A stretch of DNA of 64,000 bases from Marivita sp041725935 (GTDB taxonomy: Bacteria; Pseudomonadota; Alphaproteobacteria; Rhodobacterales; Rhodobacteraceae), in contig JBGRQD010000007.1 of NCBI GenBank assembly GCA_041725935.1, forward strand, positions 1-64,000, read 5' to 3'. This document shows, one piece after another, positions 43,968 to 52,338 of the stretch (the stretch's first letter is position 1; every line of letters begins with the position of its first letter). The translations under genes were made by a program, and so were the position numbers. The notes under the pieces are model-generated. The model was not told the DNA's origin. It did no database searches and saw nothing but the letters and a program-made list of their open reading frames with translations.

Positions 43968-45169
43968 CAGGCTGCTCCTTTTTGCAGGGCGCGCGCCACC
44001 ACATGCGCAATAATGTCGGCCACATGGGCGCAATCCGCGAGGCTGAACGTCAGAGGAATGCGCATGTCAAGCAATCCGGCAAGAATGGCATCCGTTTTGG
44101 GTAGGTCCTGCGGTGTCACATAGCGCCAGCTTTGGTGGTTCGAGGTGAAGCCAACCGGGCTGTCCGCGCCGAACCACTTGAGCTCGACGCCAAGCGCCTT
44201 GGCCCCAGTCACCACCTGTTGCACGGTTTCCTTGCTGGCCTCCGGCATCAGGAACTGGAAGGACGACCCGACATAGCGTTCCTGTTCCGGGCGGTGCGGG
44301 ACGTAGATGCCGTTCATCCCCCGAAGCCTGTCGGCCACCAGATCGTGCCGCGCGTTCCAGCGGTCGATATTGGTCTCCAGCCTTGCCAGTTGCGGCAGCA
44401 GGATCGACGCGCGCAGGTTGTCCATCCGCCCGGACATGTTCGGCGTGTCCAGCCGGATATCGGTGAAGACCTCGGGCGGGGGGGCCACGCCGTGGCGATC
44501 ATAGAGCATATACGACCCCGACAACATGATGGCGCGGGCCATGAATTCGGGATCATCCGACGTCAGGAACCCGCCTTCGCCGCTGTTCATGTGCTTGTAG
44601 GTCTGGGTCGAGAAACACCCGGCGATGCCGAAACTTCCCGATTTGCGCCCGTTCCACGCAGCACCCATCGTGTGCGCGCAATCCTCGATCAGCGGGACAT
44701 CGTGGCGATCCAGAAGCGCAGTCAGCGCGTCCATGTCGCAGAGGTGACCGCGCATATTGGAGAGCATCAACGCCTTCGCAGAGGTGGCTTCGATCTTTGC
44801 TTCGAGGTCTGCCAGATCGAGCACCAGATCAGACGTGATCTCGACCAGCACCGCTTCGGCACCGACAGCGGCAATCGCGCCCGGCACCGGGGCGAGTGTG
44901 AAACCATTGGTGAGAACCGCGTCCCCCGGCCTGACGCCCAGCGCGCGCAAAGCCGTGGCCATCGCGTAGCCGCCAGAGGTGCAGGCAAGGCAATAGGCCG
45001 ATCCCTGATAAGCGGCATAAGCCTTTTCAAGCTCGGCCACAGGACCGAGTTCGGTTGCGACCGTGTTGTAGCGATGCAGCCGTCCACTGCGCAAAACCTC
45101 GACAGCGGCCTCTATCGCGTCATCCGCGATAGGCTCCTGTTGGGTAAAGCTGCCGGTGAAAGGCTGCAT
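43967..45169 (-). CDS. DegT/DnrJ/EryC1/StrS-family PLP aminotransferase
   Basis: This is a 400-residue fold-type I PLP enzyme. YCLACTSGGYAMATALRAL binds the PLP phosphate, LIEDCAHTMGAAW has the PLP-ring aspartate (Asp163), and STQTYKHMNSGEGGF has the Schiff-base lysine (Lys192). Most relatives aminate nucleotide-linked keto-sugars, but no sugar-pathway genes adjoin it. It sits between a racemase and a beta-eliminating PLP lyase. A role on a keto acid or amino acid is therefore possible; I would not assign a substrate. Confidence 0.8.
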   Translation of the reverse strand: MQPFTGSFTQQEPIADDAIEAAVEVLRSGRLHRYNTVATELGPVAELEKAYAAYQGSAYCLACTSGGYAMATALRALGVRPGDAVLTNGFTLAPVPGAIAAVGAEAVLVEITSDLVLDLADLEAKIEATSAKALMLSNMRGHLCDMDALTALLDRHDVPLIEDCAHTMGAAWNGRKSGSFGIAGCFSTQTYKHMNSGEGGFLTSDDPEFMARAIMLSGSYMLYDRHGVAPPPEVFTDIRLDTPNMSGRMDNLRASILLPQLARLETNIDRWNARHDLVADRLRGMNGIYVPHRPEQERYVGSSFQFLMPEASKETVQQVVTGAKALGVELKWFGADSPVGFTSNHQSWRYVTPQDLPKTDAILAGLLDMRIPLTFSLADCAHVADIIAHVVARALQKGAA

Positions 45170-45175
45170 CAGCGA

Positions 45176-46201
45176 TCACTCGGCTGCCATGGTCGGCGCG
45201 TCATAGTCGAACGCCGCGGTGTAGCCAAAGAGCGCGACACCGCCGCCTGTGTGCAGGAAGACGATGTTTTCATCATCCTTGAACGCGCCCTTGCGCACGA
45301 GGTCGATCAGGCCAGCTGCCCCTTTGCCGGAATAGACCGGGTCCAGAAGGATGCCTTCAAGACGGGCGAACATCTCGATCGCGGCCAGACCGTCTTTCGT
45401 GGGGATGCCGTAGCCTTCACCGACGTAATCGGTGTTTGCCTCGACATCCTCGCGAGCGACCACACCGGGGCAGCCCAGCTTTTCGGCGGTTTTGACGGCA
45501 AGGTTATAAACGTTCTCTTCCTGCTTGGGCTTGGGCGCGCGCACACCGATGCCAAGCAGCGGAATCTGCGCGTTGATCGCCTTGAGACCCACGATCAAAC
45601 CAGCCTGCGTGCCAGCGCTGCCGGTGGCATGGATCAGACGGTCGATGCGAAGGCCCATGTTGTTGGCCTGTGTGACAAGCTCCATCGCGGCATTGGCATA
45701 GCCCAGCGCGCCGGTCGGGTTCGAACCGCCACCGGGGATGGTGTAGACATTGCGTCCCTCGGCACGGAACTTTTCCGCGACTGTTTCCATTTCGGCATTC
45801 ATGTCGAGCCCGGACCCCGGACGCTTTTCTGCGGTCGCACCATGCAGGAAATCAAGAAACACATTGCCGTTCAGATTGTAGTTCGGATCGTTCGACCCGG
45901 TGCGATCCTCGAGCAGGATATGGCAATCGATGCCCAGCTTGGCCGCACATGCGGCGGTCTGGCGGGCATGGTTGGATTGCGTGGCCCCCTGCGTGATGAC
46001 CAGATCGGCCCCCTGCGCCTGTGCTTCGGCCATCAGGAATTCAAGCTTGCGGGTCTTGTTGCCGCCCGTGGACATGCCGGTGCAATCGTCGCGCTTGATC
46101 CAGATGCGCGGTCCACCCAGTTCCTTGGACAGACGGTCCATCGGCTCAAGTGCCGTGGGCAAATGAGCGAGGTTTACGCGGGGGAATCGTGAAAAATGCA
46201 T
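45176..46201 (-). CDS. PLP lyase of the D-cysteine desulfhydrase / L-cysteate sulfo-lyase (CuyA) group
   Basis: This is a 341-residue fold-type II PLP enzyme. IWIKRDDCTGMSTGGNKTRK contains the PLP lysine (Lys49 in GGNKTRKLEF), QGATQSNHARQTA follows, and GSAGTQAGLIVGLKA binds the PLP phosphate. The start MHFSRFPRVNLAHLPT is like CuyA and DcyD proteins of marine bacteria. CuyA releases sulfite and ammonia from L-cysteate; DcyD releases sulfide from D-cysteine. AAGGA lies 7 nt before the ATG at 46201. No sulfite exporter or Lrp-type cuyR lies beside it, unlike known cysteate loci, so the substrate stays open. Confidence 0.8.
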   Translation of the reverse strand: MHFSRFPRVNLAHLPTALEPMDRLSKELGGPRIWIKRDDCTGMSTGGNKTRKLEFLMAEAQAQGADLVITQGATQSNHARQTAACAAKLGIDCHILLEDRTGSNDPNYNLNGNVFLDFLHGATAEKRPGSGLDMNAEMETVAEKFRAEGRNVYTIPGGGSNPTGALGYANAAMELVTQANNMGLRIDRLIHATGSAGTQAGLIVGLKAINAQIPLLGIGVRAPKPKQEENVYNLAVKTAEKLGCPGVVAREDVEANTDYVGEGYGIPTKDGLAAIEMFARLEGILLDPVYSGKGAAGLIDLVRKGAFKDDENIVFLHTGGGVALFGYTAAFDYDAPTMAAE

Positions 46202-46222
46202 GACAGCGTCCTTTGATGGGTT

Positions 46223-46240
46223 TGCAGTATCAATTCTGCA
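46223..46240. promoter_or_regulatory. inverted repeat near the lyase start
   Basis: TGCAG-TATCAATT-CTGCA lies 22-39 bp upstream of the minus-strand lyase gene in the gap shared with the divergent LysR gene. It may be the activation or repression site of that regulator at the lyase promoter. Confidence 0.35.
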
Positions 46241-46276
46241 TGTAACCAGCCTCGTCAAATAGAAAAACGGGCGTTA

Positions 46277-46295
46277 TTATGCGCTTCTTGCATAA
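46277..46295. promoter_or_regulatory. LysR-type recognition box (T-N11-A)
   Basis: TTATGC-GCTTCTT-GCATAA has perfect 6-bp arms and contains the T-N11-A pattern usual for LysR-type regulators. It ends 11 bp before the LysR start codon, a typical autoregulatory position. Confidence 0.6.
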
Positions 46296-46306
46296 AGAGG
46301 CCACCC

Positions 46307-47200
46307 ATGCGGATAGACTGGATCGAAGACCTTGTCGCGCTGCTGGACAGTGGAGGCGTTGCCGACGCAGCGCGCCTGCGCAATGTAACACAACCCGCCT
46401 TTTCGCGCCGCATCAAAGTGCTGGAAGAGGTGCTTGGGATCGAACTGATCGACCGGAGCGTCAAGCCCAGTGGCCCGTCCACCGTGCTGCGTGACCGCGA
46501 CGCCGAGCTGCGCAAACTGGCGACCGAGCAACGACTGCTTTTGTCCGACATGCGACAGGAACAAAGCACCGGATTGCGTCAACTTGTGATCGCCAGCCAG
46601 CACGCCATCACCACATCCCTGGGCACGCAGATCATCAAGTCCGTGGCCGAACCAAGCCGGACCCATATCCGCCTGCGGTCCGCCAATCGGGATGAATGCG
46701 AAACCTTGCTGATCCGCAGGCAAGCCGCGATTTCGCTCACCTATCGGATCAAGTCAGAACCTGCTGCGGAGCTGGCATCATTTCTGGTCGAGGCCGTGAT
46801 CGGTGAGGAAAGGTTGATCCCGGTGTGCGGCAGCGTCCATGCCGGTGACCTTATGGCCCGCTTCAACGAAGGCGCTCTGCGGATCATCGGCTATCCGGCG
46901 GACGTGTTTCTGGGGGCTGCGGTCACGCGGCATATCCTTCCGGCGCTCGACGGCCGGTGCAGCGTCAGCGTCGTGACCGAAACCGGGCTGTCCACTGCCG
47001 CGATGCAATTGTCGCAATCGGGACTGGGCGTCGCCTGGGTCCCGGCGGCACTGGCACAATCGGACCTGTCGCGCGGGGATCTGACCAATCTCGAAGGCGA
47101 CCTGGGGTGGATTGGCATGGACATCGTGGCACAACGTTGGTCACACACCACGAACTCGGCCACGCTGGATGCCTGGACGCGACTTACACAGTCCCGCTGA
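46307..47200 (+). CDS. LysR-family regulator of the amino-acid locus
   Basis: This is a 297-residue regulator. The helix-turn-helix spans DAARLRNVTQPAFSRRIKVL and is followed by the LEEVLGIELIDR wing. The effector domain (RQLVIASQHAITTSLG to the end) shows GLSTAAMQLSQSGLGVAWVP. GAGG lies 6 nt before the ATG. It is divergent from the lyase-aminotransferase-racemase operon and, by the usual logic of the family, responds to a substrate of that pathway. I cannot name the ligand. Confidence 0.88.
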   Translation: MRIDWIEDLVALLDSGGVADAARLRNVTQPAFSRRIKVLEEVLGIELIDRSVKPSGPSTVLRDRDAELRKLATEQRLLLSDMRQEQSTGLRQLVIASQHAITTSLGTQIIKSVAEPSRTHIRLRSANRDECETLLIRRQAAISLTYRIKSEPAAELASFLVEAVIGEERLIPVCGSVHAGDLMARFNEGALRIIGYPADVFLGAAVTRHILPALDGRCSVSVVTETGLSTAAMQLSQSGLGVAWVPAALAQSDLSRGDLTNLEGDLGWIGMDIVAQRWSHTTNSATLDAWTRLTQSR

Positions 47201-47310
47201 AGGTCATGTGCCAGACCTTGAACCAGCAGAAACTGCGAATTCCTTCAGAAAACCGCTAAATTCCTGGCGGACCGTGTCGTTGAAGCTGATAACTCACAAG
47301 GGACCTTATC

Positions 47311-48600
47311 ATGTTGGACACGACATCCCATTCCACCCTCGACGAAGGCGACGCCGCCCTTCTGTCGATGGTCGAACGCACACAGGCCGTTATTCATTTC
47401 ACGGTCGACGGAACCATTTTGCACGCGAATGCAAACTTTCTCGCGGCACTGGAATATTCGGCCGATGCAGTGGTTGGCAACCACCACAGCATGTTTGTCG
47501 ATGCAGAATACGCGCGTGGCAGCGCATACGCCAAGTTCTGGGAAGACCTCAAATCCGGTAAGGCCTTTACAGATCAGTTCCCGCGCCGCACCCGGACAGG
47601 ACGCACGATCTGGATCCAGGCGACCTATGCGCCCGTTTTAGACGAAAACGGAGCCGTGGCACGTGTTGTGAAGGTTGCCTCCGACATCACCGCACGGCAG
47701 GAAGCCATCCATGATCTGGCCGAAGGGCTGGAGCATTTGCGCCGCGGTGACCTCACACATCGTATCCGCGCCAGTGATCTGCCCGACCTGAGCGTCCTCG
47801 CGACCGCCTTCAATCGCGCGACGGAAGACTGGAACGCCCTGCTGGGTCGCGTGTCCATCGTCACAGGGTCTGTCCAGCATATCGAACAGAACCTCAGTGC
47901 GTCGTCCGAAGAGCTTTCGGCCCGCAGCGCATCCCAGGCCTCGGCGCTCAGTCAGACGGCGCAGGCCCTGAACCAGCTCAACTCGACTGTGCGCAGCGCC
48001 GCCGAAGAGGCGCAATCAGCGGATAAAATCGCCAGGGACACGCGCAGCAAGGCCGAAGGCAACACCAAGCTTGTCGAAGACATGATGAAAGCGATGGTGC
48101 TGATCCAGATATCATCGGGTCGGATTTCCAAGATCGTCAACACGATCGAATCCATTGCCGTGCAAACCAATCTGCTTGCACTCAACGCGGCGATCGAAGC
48201 CGCAAGAGCAGGTAATGCGGGACGGGGCTTTGCCGTGGTTGCAACGGAAGTCCGACAATTGGCTTTGCGCAGTTCCGATTCTGCCCGCGAAATCGGCGCA
48301 CTTGTCGCCGAAAGCGAAAATCATGTTGCGAACGGTGTGACACTGGTCAACCGCGCCGGTTCGGATCTGAGCGGCTTCTTCGAGGGGATCGAAAGCCTGA
48401 GCACCACCGTGGGCCGGATCGCGGACGGCATTACCACCCAATCCGTCGCCCTTTCCCAGATCAATGAAGCCGTAGGTCACATGGAAAGCATGACAGTGGA
48501 AAACGCGCAGATGGCGACGGAAACCACGTCGGCCTGCAAGTATCTGTCGGAAGCGTCGGACGCCCTGTCGACAGAAGTCTCAACATTCAAGATCGCCTGA
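47311..48600 (+). CDS. soluble PAS-domain methyl-accepting chemotaxis protein
   Basis: This is a 429-residue protein with no signal peptide or membrane segment, so it is cytoplasmic. Residues about 15-130 form a PAS domain (VIHFTVDGTILHANANFL, then ATYAPVLDENG). The C-terminal half is the chemoreceptor signalling hairpin: IESIAVQTNLLALNAAIEAA and AGRGFAVVATEVRQLALRS are the CheA/CheW-binding tip. A short HAMP-like stretch (EHLRRGDLTHRIRASDLP) lies between. It may sense an internal redox or metabolic signal. No chemotaxis operon lies nearby. Confidence 0.9.
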   Translation: MLDTTSHSTLDEGDAALLSMVERTQAVIHFTVDGTILHANANFLAALEYSADAVVGNHHSMFVDAEYARGSAYAKFWEDLKSGKAFTDQFPRRTRTGRTIWIQATYAPVLDENGAVARVVKVASDITARQEAIHDLAEGLEHLRRGDLTHRIRASDLPDLSVLATAFNRATEDWNALLGRVSIVTGSVQHIEQNLSASSEELSARSASQASALSQTAQALNQLNSTVRSAAEEAQSADKIARDTRSKAEGNTKLVEDMMKAMVLIQISSGRISKIVNTIESIAVQTNLLALNAAIEAARAGNAGRGFAVVATEVRQLALRSSDSAREIGALVAESENHVANGVTLVNRAGSDLSGFFEGIESLSTTVGRIADGITTQSVALSQINEAVGHMESMTVENAQMATETTSACKYLSEASDALSTEVSTFKIA

Positions 48601-48621
48601 CACGCGATCCCAGGAAGAATG

Positions 48622-48656
48622 GGCACCGGAAAAGATGTCGCATCTCCACCGGTGCC
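48622..48656. terminator. compound hairpin after the chemoreceptor gene
   Basis: Outer stem GGCACCGG with CCGGTGCC (8 bp, perfect) encloses an inner stem AGATG-TCG-CATCT. It is 21 bp after the chemoreceptor stop. There is no T run, so it may be a terminator needing other factors or a 3' stabilising structure. Confidence 0.5.
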
Positions 48657-48664
48657 TGCGACGG

Positions 48665-48700
48665 TAAGGGTCTTTTCAGAGAAGACTGGAAAGACCCTTA
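48665..48700. terminator. second hairpin between convergent genes
   Basis: TAAGGGTCTTT and AAAGACCCTTA form a perfect 11-bp stem with a 14-nt loop. It stands 8 bp after the previous hairpin and 77 bp from the convergent DUF3072 stop. It could terminate either transcript. Confidence 0.5.
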
Positions 48701-48777
48701 AATTGGAAAAGTTCTGTTGAAAAACTTCAGATTTCGGTTCGCCTGCGCGCAGAGTCAGCGAAGAGGTTGCAGGTTTC

Positions 48778-48999
48778 TCAACCCCGGCCGGTCTCAGCCT
48801 GAAGCGCATCGATCTGCTTCGACGCGTCTGCTTTGGACAGCGTGGGATCAAATTCGACCTTGGCCTCTTGGCACAAAGTTTTGAGATAGCTCGCTTGAGC
48901 ACCCGTCATAGGTTCATCACCGGTTACCCAGTCATCGACGGGCTTGTCCGCGTTGCCGGGCGCGTCTTTCTTCGGGGTGTCTGTTGGTCTTTCTGGCAT
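48778..48999 (-). CDS. DUF3072 family small protein
   Basis: This is a 73-residue acidic cytoplasmic protein. MTGAQASYLKTLCQEAKVEF is the recognisable core, shared with small proteins of rhizobia and roseobacters; the N-terminus is charged and disordered. GGAGG lies 4 nt before the ATG at 48999, which is preferred to 49023. Function is unknown. Confidence 0.8.
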   Translation of the reverse strand: MPERPTDTPKKDAPGNADKPVDDWVTGDEPMTGAQASYLKTLCQEAKVEFDPTLSKADASKQIDALQAETGRG

Positions 49000-49157
49000 T
49001 ATCCCTCCAAATCCTTGTTTCAATGTTTCAGGGCGGTGAGGAGTTCCCGCAATTCCGACGTCTAAGGTGGAGCTTGCGGGCCTTACATCGGATCAAAAAC
49101 AGGCGCGAAGACACTCTGTCATGAAAGAAGATACCCGCGAAAAACCGAACGGATCAG

Positions 49158-49233
49158 TGGTGCCGCTGAAGGGACTCGAACCCCCGACCCCATCATTACG
49201 AATGACGTGCTCTACCAGCTGAGCTACAGCGGC
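49158..49233 (-). tRNA. tRNA-Thr (anticodon CGU)
   Basis: This is a 76-nt cloverleaf with encoded CCA. Acceptor GCCGCTG pairs with CAGCGGC, D arm GCTC/GAGC, anticodon stem CGTCA/TGATG (one G-T pair) around loop TTCGTAA, and T arm ending TTCGAGT. Anticodon CGU reads the threonine codon ACG. A 7-bp hairpin (49237-49263) lies just upstream, between hemY and the tRNA. Confidence 0.95.
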
Positions 49234-49304
49234 CAATCCCGAGGCAACCAGATCATCTCGGGAATGGCGCGGCTGTTAGCACCGGTTGCAGTTCAAGAAA
49301 AGTG

Positions 49305-50831
49305 TTATTTGACCTTTTCCGGCTCCGGCGTTTCCACGTCTGTCGGGGCATCTTCGGGCCCTGAAGTTGCGTCAGTCTCAGGCGTCGATTCGTCCTGAGG
49401 AACGGGATCGGGCTCTATCACATCGGCCTCGTCCACCGGCGCGGACTTGTCTTCGAGCGAGCCGACGATCAGCGGCAGCATCTCGGCACCTGCGGGCAAG
49501 ACCGTTTCGCTTTGCTTTGGTGTCGTCCAACTCAGGGTATCGAAGCTTTCACAAGTGTTGCAGACCGGGGTCCATTCGGTGTGGATCGTCTTGCAATTGT
49601 CACAGACCCATTGAGGCCCGCGCGGCGCTGTCAACGCCCGCGCCAGCCAGCCTCGGACAACGGCGTCGGACGCGCCTTCTCCGCGTTCGATCGCCGCCGT
49701 AATGGCAAGCACCCGCGTATCCGGTTCCCTTTCCGCAAGATCGCCCATCGCGCGACGGGCCGCTGGAAAATCTTCGGCGGCAAGGTTCAGCTCTGCGAGA
49801 AGCAGCTTGGTTTCCCGGTGCTCTGGGCGCATCGACGTCAGTTGCGTGAAGCGTTTCAACCGTGCTTGTGGTGTCTCATTCGGTTCGATCTCGGCAAAGG
49901 CAGAGGCAAGGTCGGGATGGGGCTGCGCCTGCCACGCTTTCTTGAGGATTCGCACGGCATATTTCGACCTGCCTTGTGCAATGTGGCTGCGCGCGGCCAT
50001 GGCGGCTGCAGGGATCAGGTCAGGCGACGATTTATTGGCCGCGATGGCCGCTTCCTGCGCCTCGATGGTTTTGCCTTCGTCCAGCACACCCTTCGCCTCT
50101 GACAGGGCCAGCACCGCATCCCGACGCTTGTGAACGTCGCGCGGCAGGGCACCGTGTTTCAGCTTGGCATTGAGGGTCTTGCGGGCACCTGACCAGTCCG
50201 CGTTTTGGGCCTGCAGGCGCAGCAGCGTGTCCTGCACCTCTTCGTGCTTGGGCTTGATGGCAAAGGCGCGTTCGGCCAGTTTGAGCGCGGTTTGGGTGTC
50301 ACCGGCATCCAGTTTCTGCTTCATCAGGCCACGGACACCGACAAACCGCGTCGAGTCGTTCTGCACGAGGCGCTTGTACACCTCTTCGGCTTTCTTTCGG
50401 TCGCCTGTCATCTCTGCGGCCTGCGCCGTGATCAGGTCGGTCAATTCCGGCTTGTGCAGGTACTTTTCAGCCTTGGTCGCCTTGGCCATTGCCAGACGGC
50501 CTTCACCCGACGCCAGCGCCATCAAGCCTTCGCTCAGCGCCTGAAAGCCCTTGCGCTCCCGGTTCCGGTTGAAATAGCGGGAAATCGCGGTTTCGTCGCC
50601 GTTGATGAATTTCAGCGTCGCGATCAAAAGCCCGAACAGCTTGAGGAACACCCAGACGACAAGGATGGCCACCAGCGCCGCGATGACCGACTGGAGCGGC
50701 CCAAGCGTGAATTCCGTTCCCCCGGCGGTGATCTGAATCCCGCCACTGCTTTCCATGAGATAGCCTGCACCGATTGTCAGAGCGGCGACGATGACGACAA
50801 AAAGTACGATCTTGAAAAGAGACCAAAGCAT
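49305..50831 (-). CDS. hemY: HemY-type inner-membrane TPR protein
   Basis: This is a 508-residue protein, longer than enterobacterial HemY. Two transmembrane segments (about 1-22 and 45-65) are followed by the HemY_N region FINGDETAISRYFNRNRERKG, then TPR-like helical pairs. Near residues 405-425 two CxxC pairs (VCDNC and VCNTC) could bind zinc; the tail after that is acidic and disordered. HemY is linked to haem synthesis but its exact role is unsettled; it is not protoporphyrinogen oxidase. Last gene of the hemD-Mic60-hemY operon, 11 bp after its neighbour. Confidence 0.85.
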   Translation of the reverse strand: MLWSLFKIVLFVVIVAALTIGAGYLMESSGGIQITAGGTEFTLGPLQSVIAALVAILVVWVFLKLFGLLIATLKFINGDETAISRYFNRNRERKGFQALSEGLMALASGEGRLAMAKATKAEKYLHKPELTDLITAQAAEMTGDRKKAEEVYKRLVQNDSTRFVGVRGLMKQKLDAGDTQTALKLAERAFAIKPKHEEVQDTLLRLQAQNADWSGARKTLNAKLKHGALPRDVHKRRDAVLALSEAKGVLDEGKTIEAQEAAIAANKSSPDLIPAAAMAARSHIAQGRSKYAVRILKKAWQAQPHPDLASAFAEIEPNETPQARLKRFTQLTSMRPEHRETKLLLAELNLAAEDFPAARRAMGDLAEREPDTRVLAITAAIERGEGASDAVVRGWLARALTAPRGPQWVCDNCKTIHTEWTPVCNTCESFDTLSWTTPKQSETVLPAGAEMLPLIVGSLEDKSAPVDEADVIEPDPVPQDESTPETDATSGPEDAPTDVETPEPEKVK

Positions 50832-50842
50832 CGGACGCCCCC

Positions 50843-52276
50843 TTATTCCTGAAGTAGCTGCTGGACGAGGTCGTCCGCTGCCGTTTTAGCCTCTAGTCGT
50901 GCGCGTGCACCGTCCTGCCAGTCGGAAAGCGCACCCTGCGCCGTCTCGGGTAGTGCCGAAAGCTCGGACAGGGCCGCGCTCAGGTCACCCGATCCGACAG
51001 CGGCTTCGGCGCGGGACAGAACCGCATCCGCATCGTCGCCCTCCTTGGGAGCAACGGACCGTGCGCCAAGCTGGTTGGCAAAGAATGTGGTGATCCGGCC
51101 CACCCCCTCTGCGCCTTCAGTGTCGGCGCTGCGTGCTTCACGAAGCGCCGCACGCGCCGCGTCGGGGAACGCTTCTGCAAGTCCGGACTGCGTCGGCACA
51201 CCGCTTTCAGCCTGGGCTGACAAGGCTTCAGGCACAGCGACACCGTTCGAGGATAGAACCGCAACCGCCCCGGAAAACGAAGCGCCGCTTTCGAGCGCTG
51301 TTGTGATCTCGGCAAGGGCTGCACGAGAGGCGGCAAGCTGTGCATTCTCCTCGGCGTTCTCTTCGGCGGCAACCGCCTCCTGCGCCATCTGGGACACCTC
51401 GGCACGCTGCGCTTCGACCTCGGCCTGCAGATCGGCCAGTGCGCGTTCGTAGGCAGCGATGGCTTCCTCGGACACCGCTGACTCCAGCGGCTGACGCTCA
51501 AGCGTGTCGATGCGGGAAACCATGTCGTCCAGCCGGGCTGACAGGTCTGACGTGGTTGCCTGCAACGACGCGATCTGGTCCTCGACAGGGCTCAGATCAA
51601 AGGTCGGAGGCTCGACGCCTTCAAGGGTCGCGATCCGCGTCCCTAACTCGGACAATGTGCCGTCCTGCGCGGTTAGCGCGTCGCGGATATCATCCTCGAA
51701 CGTGGTGTCCTGCGCCGCATCAAAGGGCCAGACGGCCTGCGATGTATATGCGGCCACTCCATAGCCAAGCACGGCAGCAACAGCACCGCCCACCAGCATG
51801 GGAACAAAACCGCCTTTACGCTCGACCGTTGTTTCCCGGATCACCTGTGGCGCAACCGGCGGCGTTTCCGGTTCACTGACAGGCTCGGGTCGTGTGGGAT
51901 GACTGTCGCCCGCTTCTGCTGCACCGATCAGGCGCTCAGCTTCTTCTTCGGTGAGGTGATCGTCGGCTGGCGCGGACGTATCGGCAGCGTTGCCCTTGCC
52001 ATCAGCCGCGTCGTCGGCTTTGGGCTCAGGTTGTTCGATCGCGTCATCCGAGGTGGCGCCTTCGGCGGTATCCGTCTTCTCGGCACCAGTCGCGTCATTC
52101 TCGGAAGGGGTCTCTGCAGGGGCATATGCGTCAACCGCTTCAACAGCGTCTGCCGCCGTTTCGAGATCCTGGGAGGATGATCCGGACGATTCCGCCTGAT
52201 CTGCCACGCGGTCGCCTTCGACCGTCTGATCAGTGTCATCCTTTGGGGTTTTGTCCGTGCTTTTGCGTTTCGCCAC
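50843..52276 (-). CDS. Mic60/mitofilin-like inner-membrane protein (COG4223)
   Basis: This is a 477-residue protein. The first 150 residues are acidic, low-complexity and probably cytoplasmic. One transmembrane segment (GGFVPMLVGGAVAAVLGYGV) follows, then a coiled-coil periplasmic region rich in Ala, Glu and Gln (about 200-330), and a C-terminal helical domain like mitofilin. Alphaproteobacterial homologues are the bacterial form of mitochondrial Mic60, linked to envelope contact sites and intracytoplasmic membranes. Position between hemD and hemY is the usual one. Confidence 0.85.
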   Translation of the reverse strand: MAKRKSTDKTPKDDTDQTVEGDRVADQAESSGSSSQDLETAADAVEAVDAYAPAETPSENDATGAEKTDTAEGATSDDAIEQPEPKADDAADGKGNAADTSAPADDHLTEEEAERLIGAAEAGDSHPTRPEPVSEPETPPVAPQVIRETTVERKGGFVPMLVGGAVAAVLGYGVAAYTSQAVWPFDAAQDTTFEDDIRDALTAQDGTLSELGTRIATLEGVEPPTFDLSPVEDQIASLQATTSDLSARLDDMVSRIDTLERQPLESAVSEEAIAAYERALADLQAEVEAQRAEVSQMAQEAVAAEENAEENAQLAASRAALAEITTALESGASFSGAVAVLSSNGVAVPEALSAQAESGVPTQSGLAEAFPDAARAALREARSADTEGAEGVGRITTFFANQLGARSVAPKEGDDADAVLSRAEAAVGSGDLSAALSELSALPETAQGALSDWQDGARARLEAKTAADDLVQQLLQE

Positions 52277-52338
52277 CGGTTAATCCTTCGAATCTGTCAA
52301 GTCTGCGCGACAGTTATGTCAACTTCACCTTAAAACCG

